DNA from: Tuwongella immobilis
GTDB lineage: Bacteria > Planctomycetota > Planctomycetia > Gemmatales > Gemmataceae
Direction of reading: 5' to 3'
NCBI RefSeq assembly: GCF_901538355.1
Contig: NZ_LR593887.1
Coordinates: forward strand, 2,518,920 to 2,582,919
Length of the DNA: 64,000 nt
Shown: positions 18,448-27,680 of the stretch, in pieces
Position numbering within the stretch: the stretch's first letter is position 1
How the letters are laid out: each line of letters starts with the position of its first letter
Translations under genes and position numbers: made by a program
Notes under the pieces: model-generated
The model's database searches: none
The model's input: only the letters and a program-made list of their open reading frames with translations
Told to the model about the DNA's origin: nothing

Positions 18448-20639
18448 GGCGATTCATGAATCGATGGAAATTGTCGCTGCTTTGTCTGGGAATGATCGGA
18501 TTGGGATCAACGGAACTGTCGGCGGCGGATGGCTGGCATTTGCCGGGCTGGACGGCACGGGCGGAAGTGCGGATTGCTGCCGATCCGATGAACGCGGATG
18601 TCGATACCGTCGGCGTGACGCTGTTTGGCATGGGCCGGGGGAGAGCGGATGGTGCGGATTTTCGCGTCGTCGATTCGGCGGGCAAGCCGTTGCCGTTTCA
18701 ACTGGCGTTTCACGATGCCGCGCGATATTCGATTCTGCTATTCCAAGCCCGGAAAACAGCGGGAAATTGCTTCGTCTATTTCGGGAATTCGTCGGCCACG
18801 AAGCCGCCGGAAATGGTGCTGGTGAATCCCAAGCCGGGCAGCGGCGCACCGACCGGCGGGTGGATTCCCAAAGCGGGGTTGGTGTTGACCACCTGGGAGC
18901 GGCCACGGGCGAAATCGCTGGCCCTGGAAACCAATCCCGAGACGGTCGGCGAGCTGGTCAATCTGCTGGCTGGCAGCCCGCGTGCGCATGGTGCCAAGCT
19001 GACAAACAACATTGCCGATGGCTACAATCCGTTCGGCGCATCCGATTACTACATCAGCAGTTATCGCGGTTGGCTCCGCATTCCAGCGGATGGCGAGTAC
19101 CGCTTCTGCACGGCGTCGAACGAGGCATCGTTTTCGTTTCTGAACGGGAAGGATCTCGTGCATTGGCCGGGCCGACATACGGTCGAGCGAGGTCTGCGCG
19201 GCGAGAAAAACGCGAAGGTGTCGCTGACGGCCGGGCTGCACTTTGTGGAATACTATCAGGAAGAAACGACACTGGATCAGATGGCGTTTCTTGGCTGGCG
19301 GAAGTCTGGCGATGAGGGGCCATTTGAGCCGATTCCAGATGCGCAGTGGGTGCAACCGCATCCCGGCGAGGTGGTCGACTATCGCTCCCCGAATGGGCCG
19401 CTGCTCGCGTTTCAGCCGGTGATTCGGGATTCCCTTTGGCCGATGCAGCGTTCCGAGGGGCAATATACCCGTGTGGAATGCGCGTTGGTGCCGGGCGTGA
19501 CGGTGCCGGAATCGCAAACACGAAGCTGGGATTTCGGCGATGGGCAATCGGCGACGGGCCGAACGGCGGAGCACGTCTACCTGACATTGGGGAACGCGAC
19601 GATCACGCTTCGTGCTGCGGGGCAAGAAGTCCGTTATCCGCTGGATGTCTTTGAAATCGAGCATGTCACCTCGCAATTTCGAGAAGGCACCCCAAAGGCG
19701 TATGCCGCTCTGGTGCGAAGCTACGCGGCGGATCGTCTGAGCGAGGCCGCGTTGCGGGAGCTGGCCCATCTGTACTTGGAAGCCGAAGATCCGAAGTTGG
19801 CTGCGACGACGGGGACGCTCTGGATTCAGCGGTTTCCGAACGCGGCGGCGCTGGATTTGGCCCGCATGCGTCGCTTGGTGGCGGATGCGACCTTGCAGTC
19901 GGGCGATGGGAATCTGGATGCCACGATTGCGAATTACCAGGCGGCGCTCGTACCGGAGTTGCCTGCCGCGGAACGGCTGGAGTTGCTGGCCCGATTGGTG
20001 CGATTGGTCGGCCAAGAACGTCAGCAGCCGCAAAAAGGGATTGCATTACTGGCGGGAATCGAGCAGATCGCCCGAAGCAATCGACTCGACGACACTGGCC
20101 GCCGACGGTTGCAACAAGCGTTGATCGCCGTGGGGGATCTGCACTGGGAACAGAAACAACTCGCCGAGGCGATGGTGCTGTATCGTCGGGCGGAATCGAT
20201 GCGAGGGTCGCCGATTCCGCCGCAGGTTCGAGCAGCGAGGCTAGGGGCGTATCCGAATTCGCTGCGAGAATATGCCGAATCTGGAAATACCGGGGCGGCG
20301 TTGGATCTGGTCGATCAGTGGGAAGAGATGTTCCCGACCGATAAACCTTCGGGGCAAAGCACGTTCTGGCGCGGTAAATTGCTGCTGCAACGGGGACAGC
20401 TCAACGAGGCGATCCGACGCTTGAATCGGGCGGTGATCGCCGGAGAAGGGGCCGCGTTCGAAACGGAAGCGCGATGGCTCTTGGGATTGGCACGCGAGCA
20501 ACTCGGGCAGGGCGATCAGGCACGCCGCGAATGGGCGGCATTGGTGCGGCTGGGAATCGTCGATGAATTCGTCGAAAAAGCTCAAGCCAAACTGCAACCT
20601 ACCCCCGCAAACCCGCGATCGAAACCGGAGGCACCATGA
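18444..20639 (+). CDS. Secreted DUF2341/PA14-like, PKD-like, TPR-like protein
   Basis: 731 aa. The signal peptide is LSLLCLGMIGLGSTELSAA at about residues 9-27; ATG 18456 is an alternative start. The N-terminal part (about 35-125) resembles DUF2341, with FRVVDSAGKPLPFQL and FVYFGN. Next is a PA14-like region (about 190-290) containing YISSYRGWLRIPADGEYRF. A PKD-like block (about 355-405) has the sequence SWDFGDGQSATGRTAEHVY. The rest is helical repeat with TPR character, for example RGKLLLQRGQLNEAIRRLNRA. PA14 and PKD modules usually mediate surface binding. The gene overlaps its neighbours by 4 bp on both sides. No enzymatic motif is seen. Confidence 0.75.
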   Translation: MRRFMNRWKLSLLCLGMIGLGSTELSAADGWHLPGWTARAEVRIAADPMNADVDTVGVTLFGMGRGRADGADFRVVDSAGKPLPFQLAFHDAARYSILLFQARKTAGNCFVYFGNSSATKPPEMVLVNPKPGSGAPTGGWIPKAGLVLTTWERPRAKSLALETNPETVGELVNLLAGSPRAHGAKLTNNIADGYNPFGASDYYISSYRGWLRIPADGEYRFCTASNEASFSFLNGKDLVHWPGRHTVERGLRGEKNAKVSLTAGLHFVEYYQEETTLDQMAFLGWRKSGDEGPFEPIPDAQWVQPHPGEVVDYRSPNGPLLAFQPVIRDSLWPMQRSEGQYTRVECALVPGVTVPESQTRSWDFGDGQSATGRTAEHVYLTLGNATITLRAAGQEVRYPLDVFEIEHVTSQFREGTPKAYAALVRSYAADRLSEAALRELAHLYLEAEDPKLAATTGTLWIQRFPNAAALDLARMRRLVADATLQSGDGNLDATIANYQAALVPELPAAERLELLARLVRLVGQERQQPQKGIALLAGIEQIARSNRLDDTGRRRLQQALIAVGDLHWEQKQLAEAMVLYRRAESMRGSPIPPQVRAARLGAYPNSLREYAESGNTGAALDLVDQWEEMFPTDKPSGQSTFWRGKLLLQRGQLNEAIRRLNRAVIAGEGAAFETEARWLLGLAREQLGQGDQARREWAALVRLGIVDEFVEKAQAKLQPTPANPRSKPEAP

Positions 20640-21478
20640 CATTCGGGATGAGGATTCGCTTGGGATTTCTGGCCGGATTCCTGACGCTGTTGGGAGCTGT
20701 TTCGGGGATGTTGGCCTTCTGGCCGGGGCAGCCGCTGAACGCTCAATCGCAACCGCCGGATTTATCGAAGGCGGGGCCGAATGTGGTGAAAAACGGCGAC
20801 TTTGAGACCGGCGAAATCACGCCCACGGGTTGGCAATCGATCGATGGCTTGTGCGTGCATTGGGCGACCGATTCCGACCCGAAACGGGGCAAAGTTATCC
20901 GCTTTGATACCGATGTCACCCAGGCCCAAGCCTACGAATGGTGGGCGAAGTTGGCCAAGGGTGCCAAGCCGGGCGACGCCCCCAAAAAACTCCCCACGAT
21001 TGAGCCGAAATACGACACGATCGCCGGGTTGGATGGGGCGTGGTTTTGGAGCGATTATTTCCCCATCGAGAAGGGGCAAGCCTATTGGCTCACCATCGAT
21101 GTCAAGGGGCCAGCGATTCTCGTCTGGTTGGTGGGATACAACGAAAAAGGCAGCGAAGCATTCGGTGCGGATGCCAATGCCTTTCAGGAATATCTCAAGA
21201 CGAAGACGCTCCAGAAACCGCTGGATCGCAAGCGGAATTTCGATCCGTTCATCAACACGTATTCGTTTCGCGGTCGGATGGATGCGGGCGGTGCCAACGA
21301 ATGGCGGACCTATTCGCGCAAGGGCAAGCTGTTTCGCCCGACGGGAAGCGCGACGCCGAATGTCAAATGGGGGCGGATTCTGATTTATCCGTACTGGCCA
21401 CCCGGCGAATATTTCGTCGATAACGTGCGACTGCTGCCGGTGCCCGATCCGGATGCGCGGCCCGATGATGAGCCGTGA
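20636..21478 (+). CDS. Secreted carbohydrate-binding-like protein
   Basis: 280 aa. The N-terminal hydrophobic segment (LGFLAGFLTLLGAVSGMLAFW) is a signal peptide or anchor; ATG 20648 is another possible start. The mature part begins VVKNGDFETGEITPTGWQS, the typical opening of galactose-binding-like beta-sandwich modules. It contains further aromatic-rich strands, including WFWSDYFPIEKGQAYWL and WGRILIYPYWPPGEYFVDNVRL; this last motif closes such modules in many secreted proteins. No catalytic domain is attached. It is the last gene of the 21-kb cluster and overlaps the preceding gene by 4 bp. A convergent transporter gene begins 21 bp further on. Confidence 0.7.
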   Translation: MTFGMRIRLGFLAGFLTLLGAVSGMLAFWPGQPLNAQSQPPDLSKAGPNVVKNGDFETGEITPTGWQSIDGLCVHWATDSDPKRGKVIRFDTDVTQAQAYEWWAKLAKGAKPGDAPKKLPTIEPKYDTIAGLDGAWFWSDYFPIEKGQAYWLTIDVKGPAILVWLVGYNEKGSEAFGADANAFQEYLKTKTLQKPLDRKRNFDPFINTYSFRGRMDAGGANEWRTYSRKGKLFRPTGSATPNVKWGRILIYPYWPPGEYFVDNVRLLPVPDPDARPDDEP

Positions 21479-21499
21479 TTCGAATCGGTTCGCAATCGA

Positions 21500-22501
21500 T
21501 CATGCCGGGATTTGCGGGCGATTTGCCCAGCGACCGGCCAGCACACCGCAGACAATCAATTGAATCGGGTGATACAGCATGATTGGCAATAAAATTTGGC
21601 CCATTTCCGCGTGTGTGCCAAAGATTAATGCCGCCATGGGGACACCCGATGCCAAGGTCTTTTTCGAGCCGCAAAACACGGCTGCAATTCGATCCTCCCG
21701 ATCAAATCCGCAGATCCGACAGGCCACCGACGTGAGAGTGAGCGCGCCGACCAGAAGGATCACCGTACCGATGACGGTCAGCACCATCGGTTCCCATCCC
21801 TGCTCGCTCCAGATGTCCCGCTGAAACGATTCGCAGAATGATGTGTAGACCAGCAGAAGAATCGTACCGCGATCGATTTTGGAGGTCAGCCACTTGTTGC
21901 GGGCGGCCCAGGCTCCCCACACTGGGCGAAGCAGTTGACCGATGGTCAGTGGCAAAACCAGCCAGATTGTCAGATCGAGAACCACCGGCCCCAGCGGCAA
22001 CGTGGCCTGGCCGTGCGGTGTTTGTACCGTCAGCCAAAGCGGAGTGAGAATCACGCCCAGCAAGGCGGAAATCGTCGCGTTAAAGACCGCCACGGAGACA
22101 TTTCCGCGAGCAGCGGCGGTTAGCGCGACCGATGAGGAAACCGTGGACGGCAATGCACCCAGATAGAAGAATCCCAGCGATAGCCCGGCGGGTAATCGCT
22201 CGCCGACCAGGGCAATCCAGCCCATCGCCATCAGCGGGAACGCCAAAAATGTGCAGGACTGGATGAGGAGATGCAATGGCCAGCGGAGAGTGCCGGCTTT
22301 GAGTGCCGCGAACGGCAGGCCCAAACCGTGCAGAAAGAACACCAGCGCAACTCCGCCTTTGGTGAGGATTTCCGGCTGCATCCACCCGCCGCTTGCCCCC
22401 GGTCCGGGAAATCGCCACGCCAACAGCACCGCCGTCAGCATGCCCACCAGAAACCAATCGATATGCCGATTCAGCCAATTCTGCCCATCTTTCCCAGCCA
22501 T
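21500..22501 (-). CDS. SBF-like bile acid:sodium symporter family transporter
   Basis: 333 aa with about ten predicted transmembrane helices, beginning HIDWFLVGMLTAVLLAW. It belongs to the SBF-like group (YfeH-type), not to the animal ASBT group. Diagnostic segments are FFLHGLGLPFAALKAG, GALPSTVSSSVALTAAARGNVSVAVFNA and GSKKTLASGVPMAALIFG. The two cross-over motifs with SS/VA and GSKKTLASG surround the sodium and substrate site in this family. The substrate is unknown; organic anions are likely. It is convergent with the envelope cluster and is followed on the same strand, 102 bp upstream, by an unrelated secreted-protein gene. Start ATG at 22501 is the first in frame. Confidence 0.9.
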   Translation of the reverse strand: MAGKDGQNWLNRHIDWFLVGMLTAVLLAWRFPGPGASGGWMQPEILTKGGVALVFFLHGLGLPFAALKAGTLRWPLHLLIQSCTFLAFPLMAMGWIALVGERLPAGLSLGFFYLGALPSTVSSSVALTAAARGNVSVAVFNATISALLGVILTPLWLTVQTPHGQATLPLGPVVLDLTIWLVLPLTIGQLLRPVWGAWAARNKWLTSKIDRGTILLLVYTSFCESFQRDIWSEQGWEPMVLTVIGTVILLVGALTLTSVACRICGFDREDRIAAVFCGSKKTLASGVPMAALIFGTHAEMGQILLPIMLYHPIQLIVCGVLAGRWANRPQIPA

Positions 22502-22603
22502 CGAGATTCCACCGATTGGAGCATGCGTTGGGGCGAACGATTCTCTTCACGATTGTACCCAGCATCGCCGACAGGAAGAACCCTTGCAGCGGATGCCGAG
22601 CGA

Positions 22604-23923
22604 TCATTTTTCGGATGCCGGGAGTGGGCGAGAGTCGGCGAGGAATCGCAAGATGGCGGCCATGGCACCTGGCGAGAGCGGATAGCGTCCGGCACGCATG
22701 CCCTCGGCGGTGGTGCGTTCCAATTGCTGCCAGACAAGCGGAATTTGGCAATCGCCCAGAGCGGTTCGTTGGTCGGGGGATAATTGGTGGATTTGCCACA
22801 GCGCTTCGACCGTCGATTCGGCGTTGAGGATTCCACGTTGGAAATCGGGATTCCGGGCCAATAGCGCCCGTTGCATGCATTCCCGCACCGTGTTCGTATC
22901 GGGATCATTCGCGGGCATCACTCGAAGCAACGCCGCCAATCCACGAATCATGATGTAATGATATGCGGGCCGCGCATTGTGGGCATCGGCCCAACGACCG
23001 CGATGTTTCCCCGCCCGCAGTTGTCCCGGAATCACGCCCAATAATGCCTTGGATTTCGCCGATTCCAGATACTTTCGGTCGTTGGTGACGCGAAACGCTT
23101 CCGCCAGCAGATAGACACTGAAACTGTTGTAATTCCAATTCGTGACGATTCGGCGGGAAATCGCCCAATCGGCTGCTTGAATCGCAGATTGTCGATATTC
23201 GGCATTTCCCGTCGCTTCGGCCAGATGGAACATGGCGACCCCCGCCAGCCCGTTATCGAACTGCAAGCCGCCATCGTCCAAATCATCGATTACCCAGCCC
23301 TGATGGATCAGTTCGTCGAGCTTGCCGTCCGCTTCGGCCTTGCGAAGGAATTGCTCGGCCACCTCAAACGGCCGCCCCTTCTGATTTCGTGCGGCCGGGA
23401 AGGGATAGCAGCCACGCCCGCCTTGTTTTTGGGCCCACTTGAGGAAATCGCCAATGTCGCGGGCCTCCTTCAACAGCTCGGCATCGTGCACCGGATTCAG
23501 CCCGCGAGCGAGCAGACAGCCGTCCAAAATCGTCGCCAACTCCCGTGGCAGATGCGGAGTCCTCGTCGGTTCCAGGCCGATCTTCCACCAGCGGGCCTGT
23601 GGAATTCGCTGACGATAGCGATCGAACCCGCGGCGGATTTCCTCTGTGGTCAGCGGCTTGGTGTCGGCATTCACCGGCTTCAACGTGTCGGGCGCTTCGG
23701 GAATGCCGGCATCGTCACCCAGCGACGTCGCGGCCTTGGTCGAAATCCGGGTGATGGCCTCCCGATCCGCAACCCGCATGGCATCATCGAGTTCCGATTT
23801 CAACCGACGCAGTTGTTGCTTCGTCGCGGCATCTGGCTCGGCCATTAGATTGGCGAGGATGCCGACCCCGATCACGCCGATCAACACGAGCCGGGCAATT
23901 CGAATATCAAATCGACGAATCAT
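22604..23923 (-). CDS. Secreted helical (alpha/alpha-toroid-like) protein
   Basis: 439 aa from the ATG at 23923, chosen because a signal peptide starts there (RIARLVLIGVIGVGILANL) and because the start overlaps the stop of the upstream TrpF-like gene (ATGA). The mature region is helical, with motifs such as LQFDNGLAGVAMFHLAEATGN, NYNSFSVYLLAEAF and AYHYIMIRGLAALLRVMP. These look like an alpha/alpha-barrel of the glycoside hydrolase or terpenoid-cyclase type. No catalytic residue pattern can be named. Exported protein of unknown function, placed in a short operon with the TrpF-like protein and a glycosyltransferase. Confidence 0.68.
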   Translation of the reverse strand: MIRRFDIRIARLVLIGVIGVGILANLMAEPDAATKQQLRRLKSELDDAMRVADREAITRISTKAATSLGDDAGIPEAPDTLKPVNADTKPLTTEEIRRGFDRYRQRIPQARWWKIGLEPTRTPHLPRELATILDGCLLARGLNPVHDAELLKEARDIGDFLKWAQKQGGRGCYPFPAARNQKGRPFEVAEQFLRKAEADGKLDELIHQGWVIDDLDDGGLQFDNGLAGVAMFHLAEATGNAEYRQSAIQAADWAISRRIVTNWNYNSFSVYLLAEAFRVTNDRKYLESAKSKALLGVIPGQLRAGKHRGRWADAHNARPAYHYIMIRGLAALLRVMPANDPDTNTVRECMQRALLARNPDFQRGILNAESTVEALWQIHQLSPDQRTALGDCQIPLVWQQLERTTAEGMRAGRYPLSPGAMAAILRFLADSRPLPASEK

Positions 23924-24612
23924 GATGGGTTTCCGTAGGTTCCTGGGAACGATGTCGCCAATCCGCGAATGGTGAGCATGAATTGCTGAAGTTTTTCGGC
24001 GTCGAGTAGGCCATCGGTTCGCACGCCGGTGCAGAGATCGAGTCCGAACGGGCCAACGGTTTCGACGGCATCGCGGAGATTCTCGGGCCGCAATCCGCCT
24101 GCCAAAAACAAGGGAATTTGCAGCGATTCTCGAATCTTGCGACTGATTCGCCAATCGTGTCGGCGACTGGTCCCGCCGAGCTGTTTCACGGGTAATCGGG
24201 GATCGCCGGAATCGAGCAGAATGGCGTGGGCTCCCGCTTGCTCGGCTTCGCGGGCTTCCACGATCGCTTCATCGCCCACGACATGCACGACCTGCACCAG
24301 TGCGATGCCGGGCAGTGCCGACCGCAAGTCGCTGAGTGTGCCACGCTCCAATCGATCGCACAATTGCAGCGTATTGACCTGGGTACGTTGCTGTTGCGCG
24401 ATGATGGCATCCACATCGGTCGCGCTGGTGAGCAGAAACGACGCCACTCCGGGCGGCACGATGGTGGCAATTTCCGCGATTGTCGCCTCGTCGATGACGC
24501 CAGGTCCGCTCGGCATGGCCGACACCAACCCCAATGCCGATGCCCCCGCCGCAATCGCTATCCGAGCTTCACGCACGCTTGAAATGCAGCAAATTTTGAC
24601 TCGCGGAATCAT
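23920..24612 (-). CDS. Divergent phosphoribosylanthranilate isomerase (TrpF-like)
   Basis: 230 aa, TIM-barrel length right for TrpF. The N-terminal KICCIS keeps the catalytic Cys position of the KICGIT motif. The Asp-containing strand AILLDSGDPR and the following GGTSRRHDW match the GGTGKTFDW region. Differences from typical TrpF are seen in two phosphate and substrate regions. The VFxxxSPR segment is replaced by LVSAMPSGPG. The usual DVSSGVE is LDLCTGVRTDG. TrpF isomerises phosphoribosylanthranilate in tryptophan synthesis. Here its neighbours are a glycosyltransferase (overlap of 4 bp at its start) and a secreted protein, not trp genes; trpC lies separately at 60590. It may be a true TrpF or a paralogue with another substrate. 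Confidence 0.75.
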   Translation of the reverse strand: MIPRVKICCISSVREARIAIAAGASALGLVSAMPSGPGVIDEATIAEIATIVPPGVASFLLTSATDVDAIIAQQQRTQVNTLQLCDRLERGTLSDLRSALPGIALVQVVHVVGDEAIVEAREAEQAGAHAILLDSGDPRLPVKQLGGTSRRHDWRISRKIRESLQIPLFLAGGLRPENLRDAVETVGPFGLDLCTGVRTDGLLDAEKLQQFMLTIRGLATSFPGTYGNPS

Positions 24613-25886
24613 CCGCTTTCTCCTGATGATTGGGGCCGGAATCCTGCACGTCGGAGCGATTCAATCACGGGGGCGATTCCGTTCTCGCGTTGCATCCGTT
24701 GGCCAAGCGATTCGGCCCGATGCCGTCGTTCCGACCACGACAACAGAGCCCGCACCGCTCGAGTGAGGTTCGCCACCGTCACGCGGCGAATCGGAATTGG
24801 CGGCTCCGCCACACCCAGTTGCTGCATCCGCTTCCCCCAGAATGGTTGATCCGCAAAGAATGGACAGATCAACATCGGTTTACCCGATCGGGCGGCGGCA
24901 TGCGTTGTGCCTGCCCCACCATGATGCACAATCGCCGCACACTGCGGAAACAGCCAATCATGCGGAGCCGCGTCGATTCCGAGAATCTGCGGATGATCGT
25001 TAGGAGGCTGCAACCCACCCCAACCGCTGGCGATAATCGCCCGAATTCCAAGCGATTCAATGGTGTCGATGATCGTTCGCGTGAGCGGTTCGGAATGCTC
25101 GGCGACCATGCTGCCAAACCCGAAATAGACCGGGGGATCCCCCGTCGCGAGAAAGTTGGTCAGCGATTCGGGCGGATTCCAACTCGGATTGGCGGGGAGT
25201 TCCCAACTGCCGGTAATCGCAATCTCGTCGCCCCAATCGCTGGCACGCGGAATCAATTCGGGGCTGAATGCGTACCAAATCGGAATCGGTGTCCCGTCCG
25301 CCAGCCGATTCGCGTCCCAATTCCGAGTCGCTGGTAGGCCCAGAGTCTCCGTTCGCCATGTTTGGATGCGCTTGCGAAACGGCATCGATGCCAGCGACAG
25401 AATGCGGTAACTTTGCCGATTCAACCAGCGACCCAGCGAGGGAATTGGCAGTAGCGGAAACGGATAATCGCCGGTGGGTGTGAGGATCGGCAGGAAAAAG
25501 CCAATCCAGATGGGAATGCCGCGCTTTTCCGCAAGGTGTGGCCCGGCGAGCACTTTCGGATGGACGATCAACGCCGTGGCATCGTCGGTGGCCTGCCAAC
25601 AGTCGTCGAGCAACTCCTGAGCCATCGGTTCGACCGTCTCGCGGAGTTGACGTTGGGCGGCCCATGGATTTTTCGACAGGGCGGATTTCCCAGATTCCGA
25701 TTGCAAGAGCCGGAGATAATCCGCTCGCATTGGCACAAAATCGATGCCGCGCGTGGTGGCTTGCTCGGCAAAATGGGCCGCGCTTGCGAGTTTGACGGGG
25801 AAACCAGCCGCTTTGAGGCCGCATGCCAACGCCAAGAACGGTTGAAAATCGCCTTGTGAACCGATGCTTAGCAGTGTAATCGGCAT
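24609..25886 (-). CDS. UGT-type glycosyltransferase (GT1 family)
   Basis: 425 aa from ATG 25886; a TTG at 25907 would add seven residues. The N-terminal motif TLLSIGSQGDFQPFLALACGL is the GT1 acceptor-domain opening, and the C-terminal donor motif HHGGAGTTHAAARSGKPML, followed by PFFADQPFWGKRM, is the UDP-sugar binding signature with the conserved HHGGAGTT and the acidic D/Q pair. It is therefore a GT-B fold, nucleotide-sugar-dependent transferase acting on a lipid or small-molecule acceptor such as a sterol or glycolipid. The stop codon overlaps the next start (TrpF-like) by 4 bp, so the three genes form one operon. Acceptor unknown. Confidence 0.9.
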   Translation of the reverse strand: MPITLLSIGSQGDFQPFLALACGLKAAGFPVKLASAAHFAEQATTRGIDFVPMRADYLRLLQSESGKSALSKNPWAAQRQLRETVEPMAQELLDDCWQATDDATALIVHPKVLAGPHLAEKRGIPIWIGFFLPILTPTGDYPFPLLPIPSLGRWLNRQSYRILSLASMPFRKRIQTWRTETLGLPATRNWDANRLADGTPIPIWYAFSPELIPRASDWGDEIAITGSWELPANPSWNPPESLTNFLATGDPPVYFGFGSMVAEHSEPLTRTIIDTIESLGIRAIIASGWGGLQPPNDHPQILGIDAAPHDWLFPQCAAIVHHGGAGTTHAAARSGKPMLICPFFADQPFWGKRMQQLGVAEPPIPIRRVTVANLTRAVRALLSWSERRHRAESLGQRMQRENGIAPVIESLRRAGFRPQSSGESG

Positions 25887-26068
25887 GGGGATTTTCGGTT
25901 GGGACAATCATCAATTTGGGGCGATCAGCATCGCTCGCCACGCAGCGGCCATCTGCCTGCGAACCCGACCCATTCCGCGATGACTCCATCCCGTGATTGG
26001 ATCACTTGGTTCGATTGTATGCGAATCCCTCATCCCGAGAGTCCGTTCCGTGTCTGGAGAGTCCCGCC

Positions 26069-26578
26069 ATGTTCCGCATCCGCGATGCCGCCGCCGTGGA
26101 GTTGGAGTTGGTCCGCGAATTGTTACGGGAATATGCCCAATCACTGAATTTCTCGCTCTGCTTTCAGAATTTCGAGCAGGAATTGGCGGAGTTGCCGGGC
26201 GAATATGCCCCACCATCGGGCGGATTATGGCTGGCATGGGCAGATGGCCAGCCGATCGGCTGCGTGGCGTTGCGGCGATTCGATGACACCGATGCCGAAC
26301 TCAAGCGATTGTACGTGCGGCCCATCGCTCGTGGCCGGGGGTGCGGCGAACAGTTGTTGCAGCATGCGTTGCGGGCTGCGCAATTGCGGGGATACGCGCA
26401 GATTCGTCTGGATACCACGCCGACGATGCAAGCTGCGATTGCACTCTATCGGCGATTGGGCTTCCGAGAAATCCCCGCCTATGGATTGAATCCGATACCT
26501 GGAGCGCTATATCTGGCGAAAAATCTGAGCGATCGGGAAAATGCCGATTCATCACCGACTTGTGCCGACTTCTCGTGA
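26069..26578 (+). CDS. GNAT family N-acetyltransferase
   Basis: 169 aa from ATG 26069, preceded by GGAGA. The GNAT acetyl-CoA motif A lies in LYVRPIARGRGCGEQLLQHAL (RGRGCG, the Q/RxxGxG/A loop). The following IRLDTTPTMQAAIALYRRLGF is the motif B region with the conserved ALYRRLGF. Size and order are typical. It transfers acetyl from acetyl-CoA to an amino group of an unknown substrate. The last 27 bases overlap the convergent esterase gene on the other strand, so neither gene can have a terminator between them. Divergent from the glycosyltransferase operon (about 180 bp apart). Confidence 0.88.
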   Translation: MFRIRDAAAVELELVRELLREYAQSLNFSLCFQNFEQELAELPGEYAPPSGGLWLAWADGQPIGCVALRRFDDTDAELKRLYVRPIARGRGCGEQLLQHALRAAQLRGYAQIRLDTTPTMQAAIALYRRLGFREIPAYGLNPIPGALYLAKNLSDRENADSSPTCADFS

Positions 26579-27457
26579 GGGGTTGTCCGCAATCATCCGC
26601 AGTTGCTGCTTGAGAAATTCCATCCCCGCGACGATCGACAGCACGCGGCTGGTTTCGCTCCAACTGGCGACATCGTGGTTGCCATTCGGAATCGGGAAGA
26701 GTTGCTGCTTGACACCGAGTCGCTTCAGTTCGGCATGCAAAAGTTCGGCTTGTTCGAATGGGACAATATCGTCGGCTTTGCCATGAATCGTGAAGACCGG
26801 CGGCATCTTCGCGGTAAGTTGGGCAAGCGGCGAGGCATCGCGGTAGATTGCGGCCGTGCGGTCGGTGGTCCCCAGTAAGTCGGACAATAAATCGGCAGAA
26901 TCGCGCTGAATCGCTTGCTTTAATGCGCGATCGCCATTGGGAGTCGCGCGAAATCGGGCGAGATCGGTCGGACCCGCGAAATTGAGCACCGCTCGCACGG
27001 TGATTCCCTTGGGCGGATTCGCAGCGACCAACAGCGCGAGATGCCCACCCGCCGATCCACCCAACACGGCCATCTGCTGCGGAGAGATTCGCAACGTTGC
27101 TGCCGAGTCTCGCAGATGCTCCATTGCGGATCGCACATCGTCGAGCGGTGCCGGGAATCGATGCTTGGGCGCGAATCGATACTGGACCGATGCGGAGGCG
27201 ATGCCCATTTTGGCGAAATTGAGTTGCAAATCGCGGTATTCCTTGCGACTACCGAACTGCCAACCGCCGCCATGAATGCAAATCACAACCGGAAACGGGC
27301 CGTCTCCCGATGGCCGGACAAAGTCCAATCGTAGTTCCGTTCCGCTGGGTGAGGCATAGACGAGATCGGGGAGTTCGACGGGATCGGCTGCTGTGAGGGT
27401 GCCCACAAGTTGCAGGACTAACCCGCACGAAAGGAAGCTGGAAAACAAAAGACGCAT
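26552..27457 (-). CDS. Secreted alpha/beta-hydrolase esterase
   Basis: 301 aa from ATG 27457, chosen because a perfect AGGAGG lies 6 to 11 bp upstream and a signal peptide follows (RLLFSSFLSCGLVLQLVGTLTAA). The oxyanion-hole motif is VVICIHGGGW (HGGGW), the nucleophile elbow is GGSAGG, and the acid and base are in HGKADDIVPF and GNHDVASW. This is the BD-FAE/carboxylesterase subtype that acts on feruloyl, acetyl or similar esters on polysaccharides. The stop is inside the GNAT gene of the opposite strand. A tRNA gene lies 100 bp upstream on the same strand. Confidence 0.88.
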   Translation of the reverse strand: MRLLFSSFLSCGLVLQLVGTLTAADPVELPDLVYASPSGTELRLDFVRPSGDGPFPVVICIHGGGWQFGSRKEYRDLQLNFAKMGIASASVQYRFAPKHRFPAPLDDVRSAMEHLRDSAATLRISPQQMAVLGGSAGGHLALLVAANPPKGITVRAVLNFAGPTDLARFRATPNGDRALKQAIQRDSADLLSDLLGTTDRTAAIYRDASPLAQLTAKMPPVFTIHGKADDIVPFEQAELLHAELKRLGVKQQLFPIPNGNHDVASWSETSRVLSIVAGMEFLKQQLRMIADNPSREVGTSR

Positions 27458-27556
27458 TCGGAAACCTCCTGGGAAATGGAAGGAGATACTGCCGAATGGT
27501 GGGGATGGTTTCGCAAATCTGTGGGAAGCGATGGTTCGGGTGAGATGCGTGTGGAG

Positions 27557-27628
27557 TGGGGCGTCAGGGGATCGAACCCTGTTCCAACCCGTTATGAGCA
27601 GGCTGCTCGACCATTGAGCTTCCGCCCC
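27557..27628 (-). tRNA. tRNA with CAU anticodon (Met or lysidine-type Ile)
   Basis: On the minus strand the sequence folds as a tRNA of 72 nt. Acceptor GGGGCGG pairs with ACGCCCC, with one G-A mismatch at the base of the stem. D-stem GCTC/GAGC, anticodon stem GCCTG/CGGGT with loop CTCATAA, giving anticodon CAT. T stem CAGGG/CCCTG with TTCGATC loop. CCA is not encoded. The anticodon stem lacks the three consecutive G-C pairs of an initiator, and G1-C72 is paired, so this is elongator Met or a tRNA-Ile2 whose C34 becomes lysidine. The two cannot be separated by eye. Confidence 0.9.
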
Positions 27629-27680
27629 AAGGTGCACTCACCCTCAACAACCGTATGGTATCGTCCTGGAATCGGTTTGA

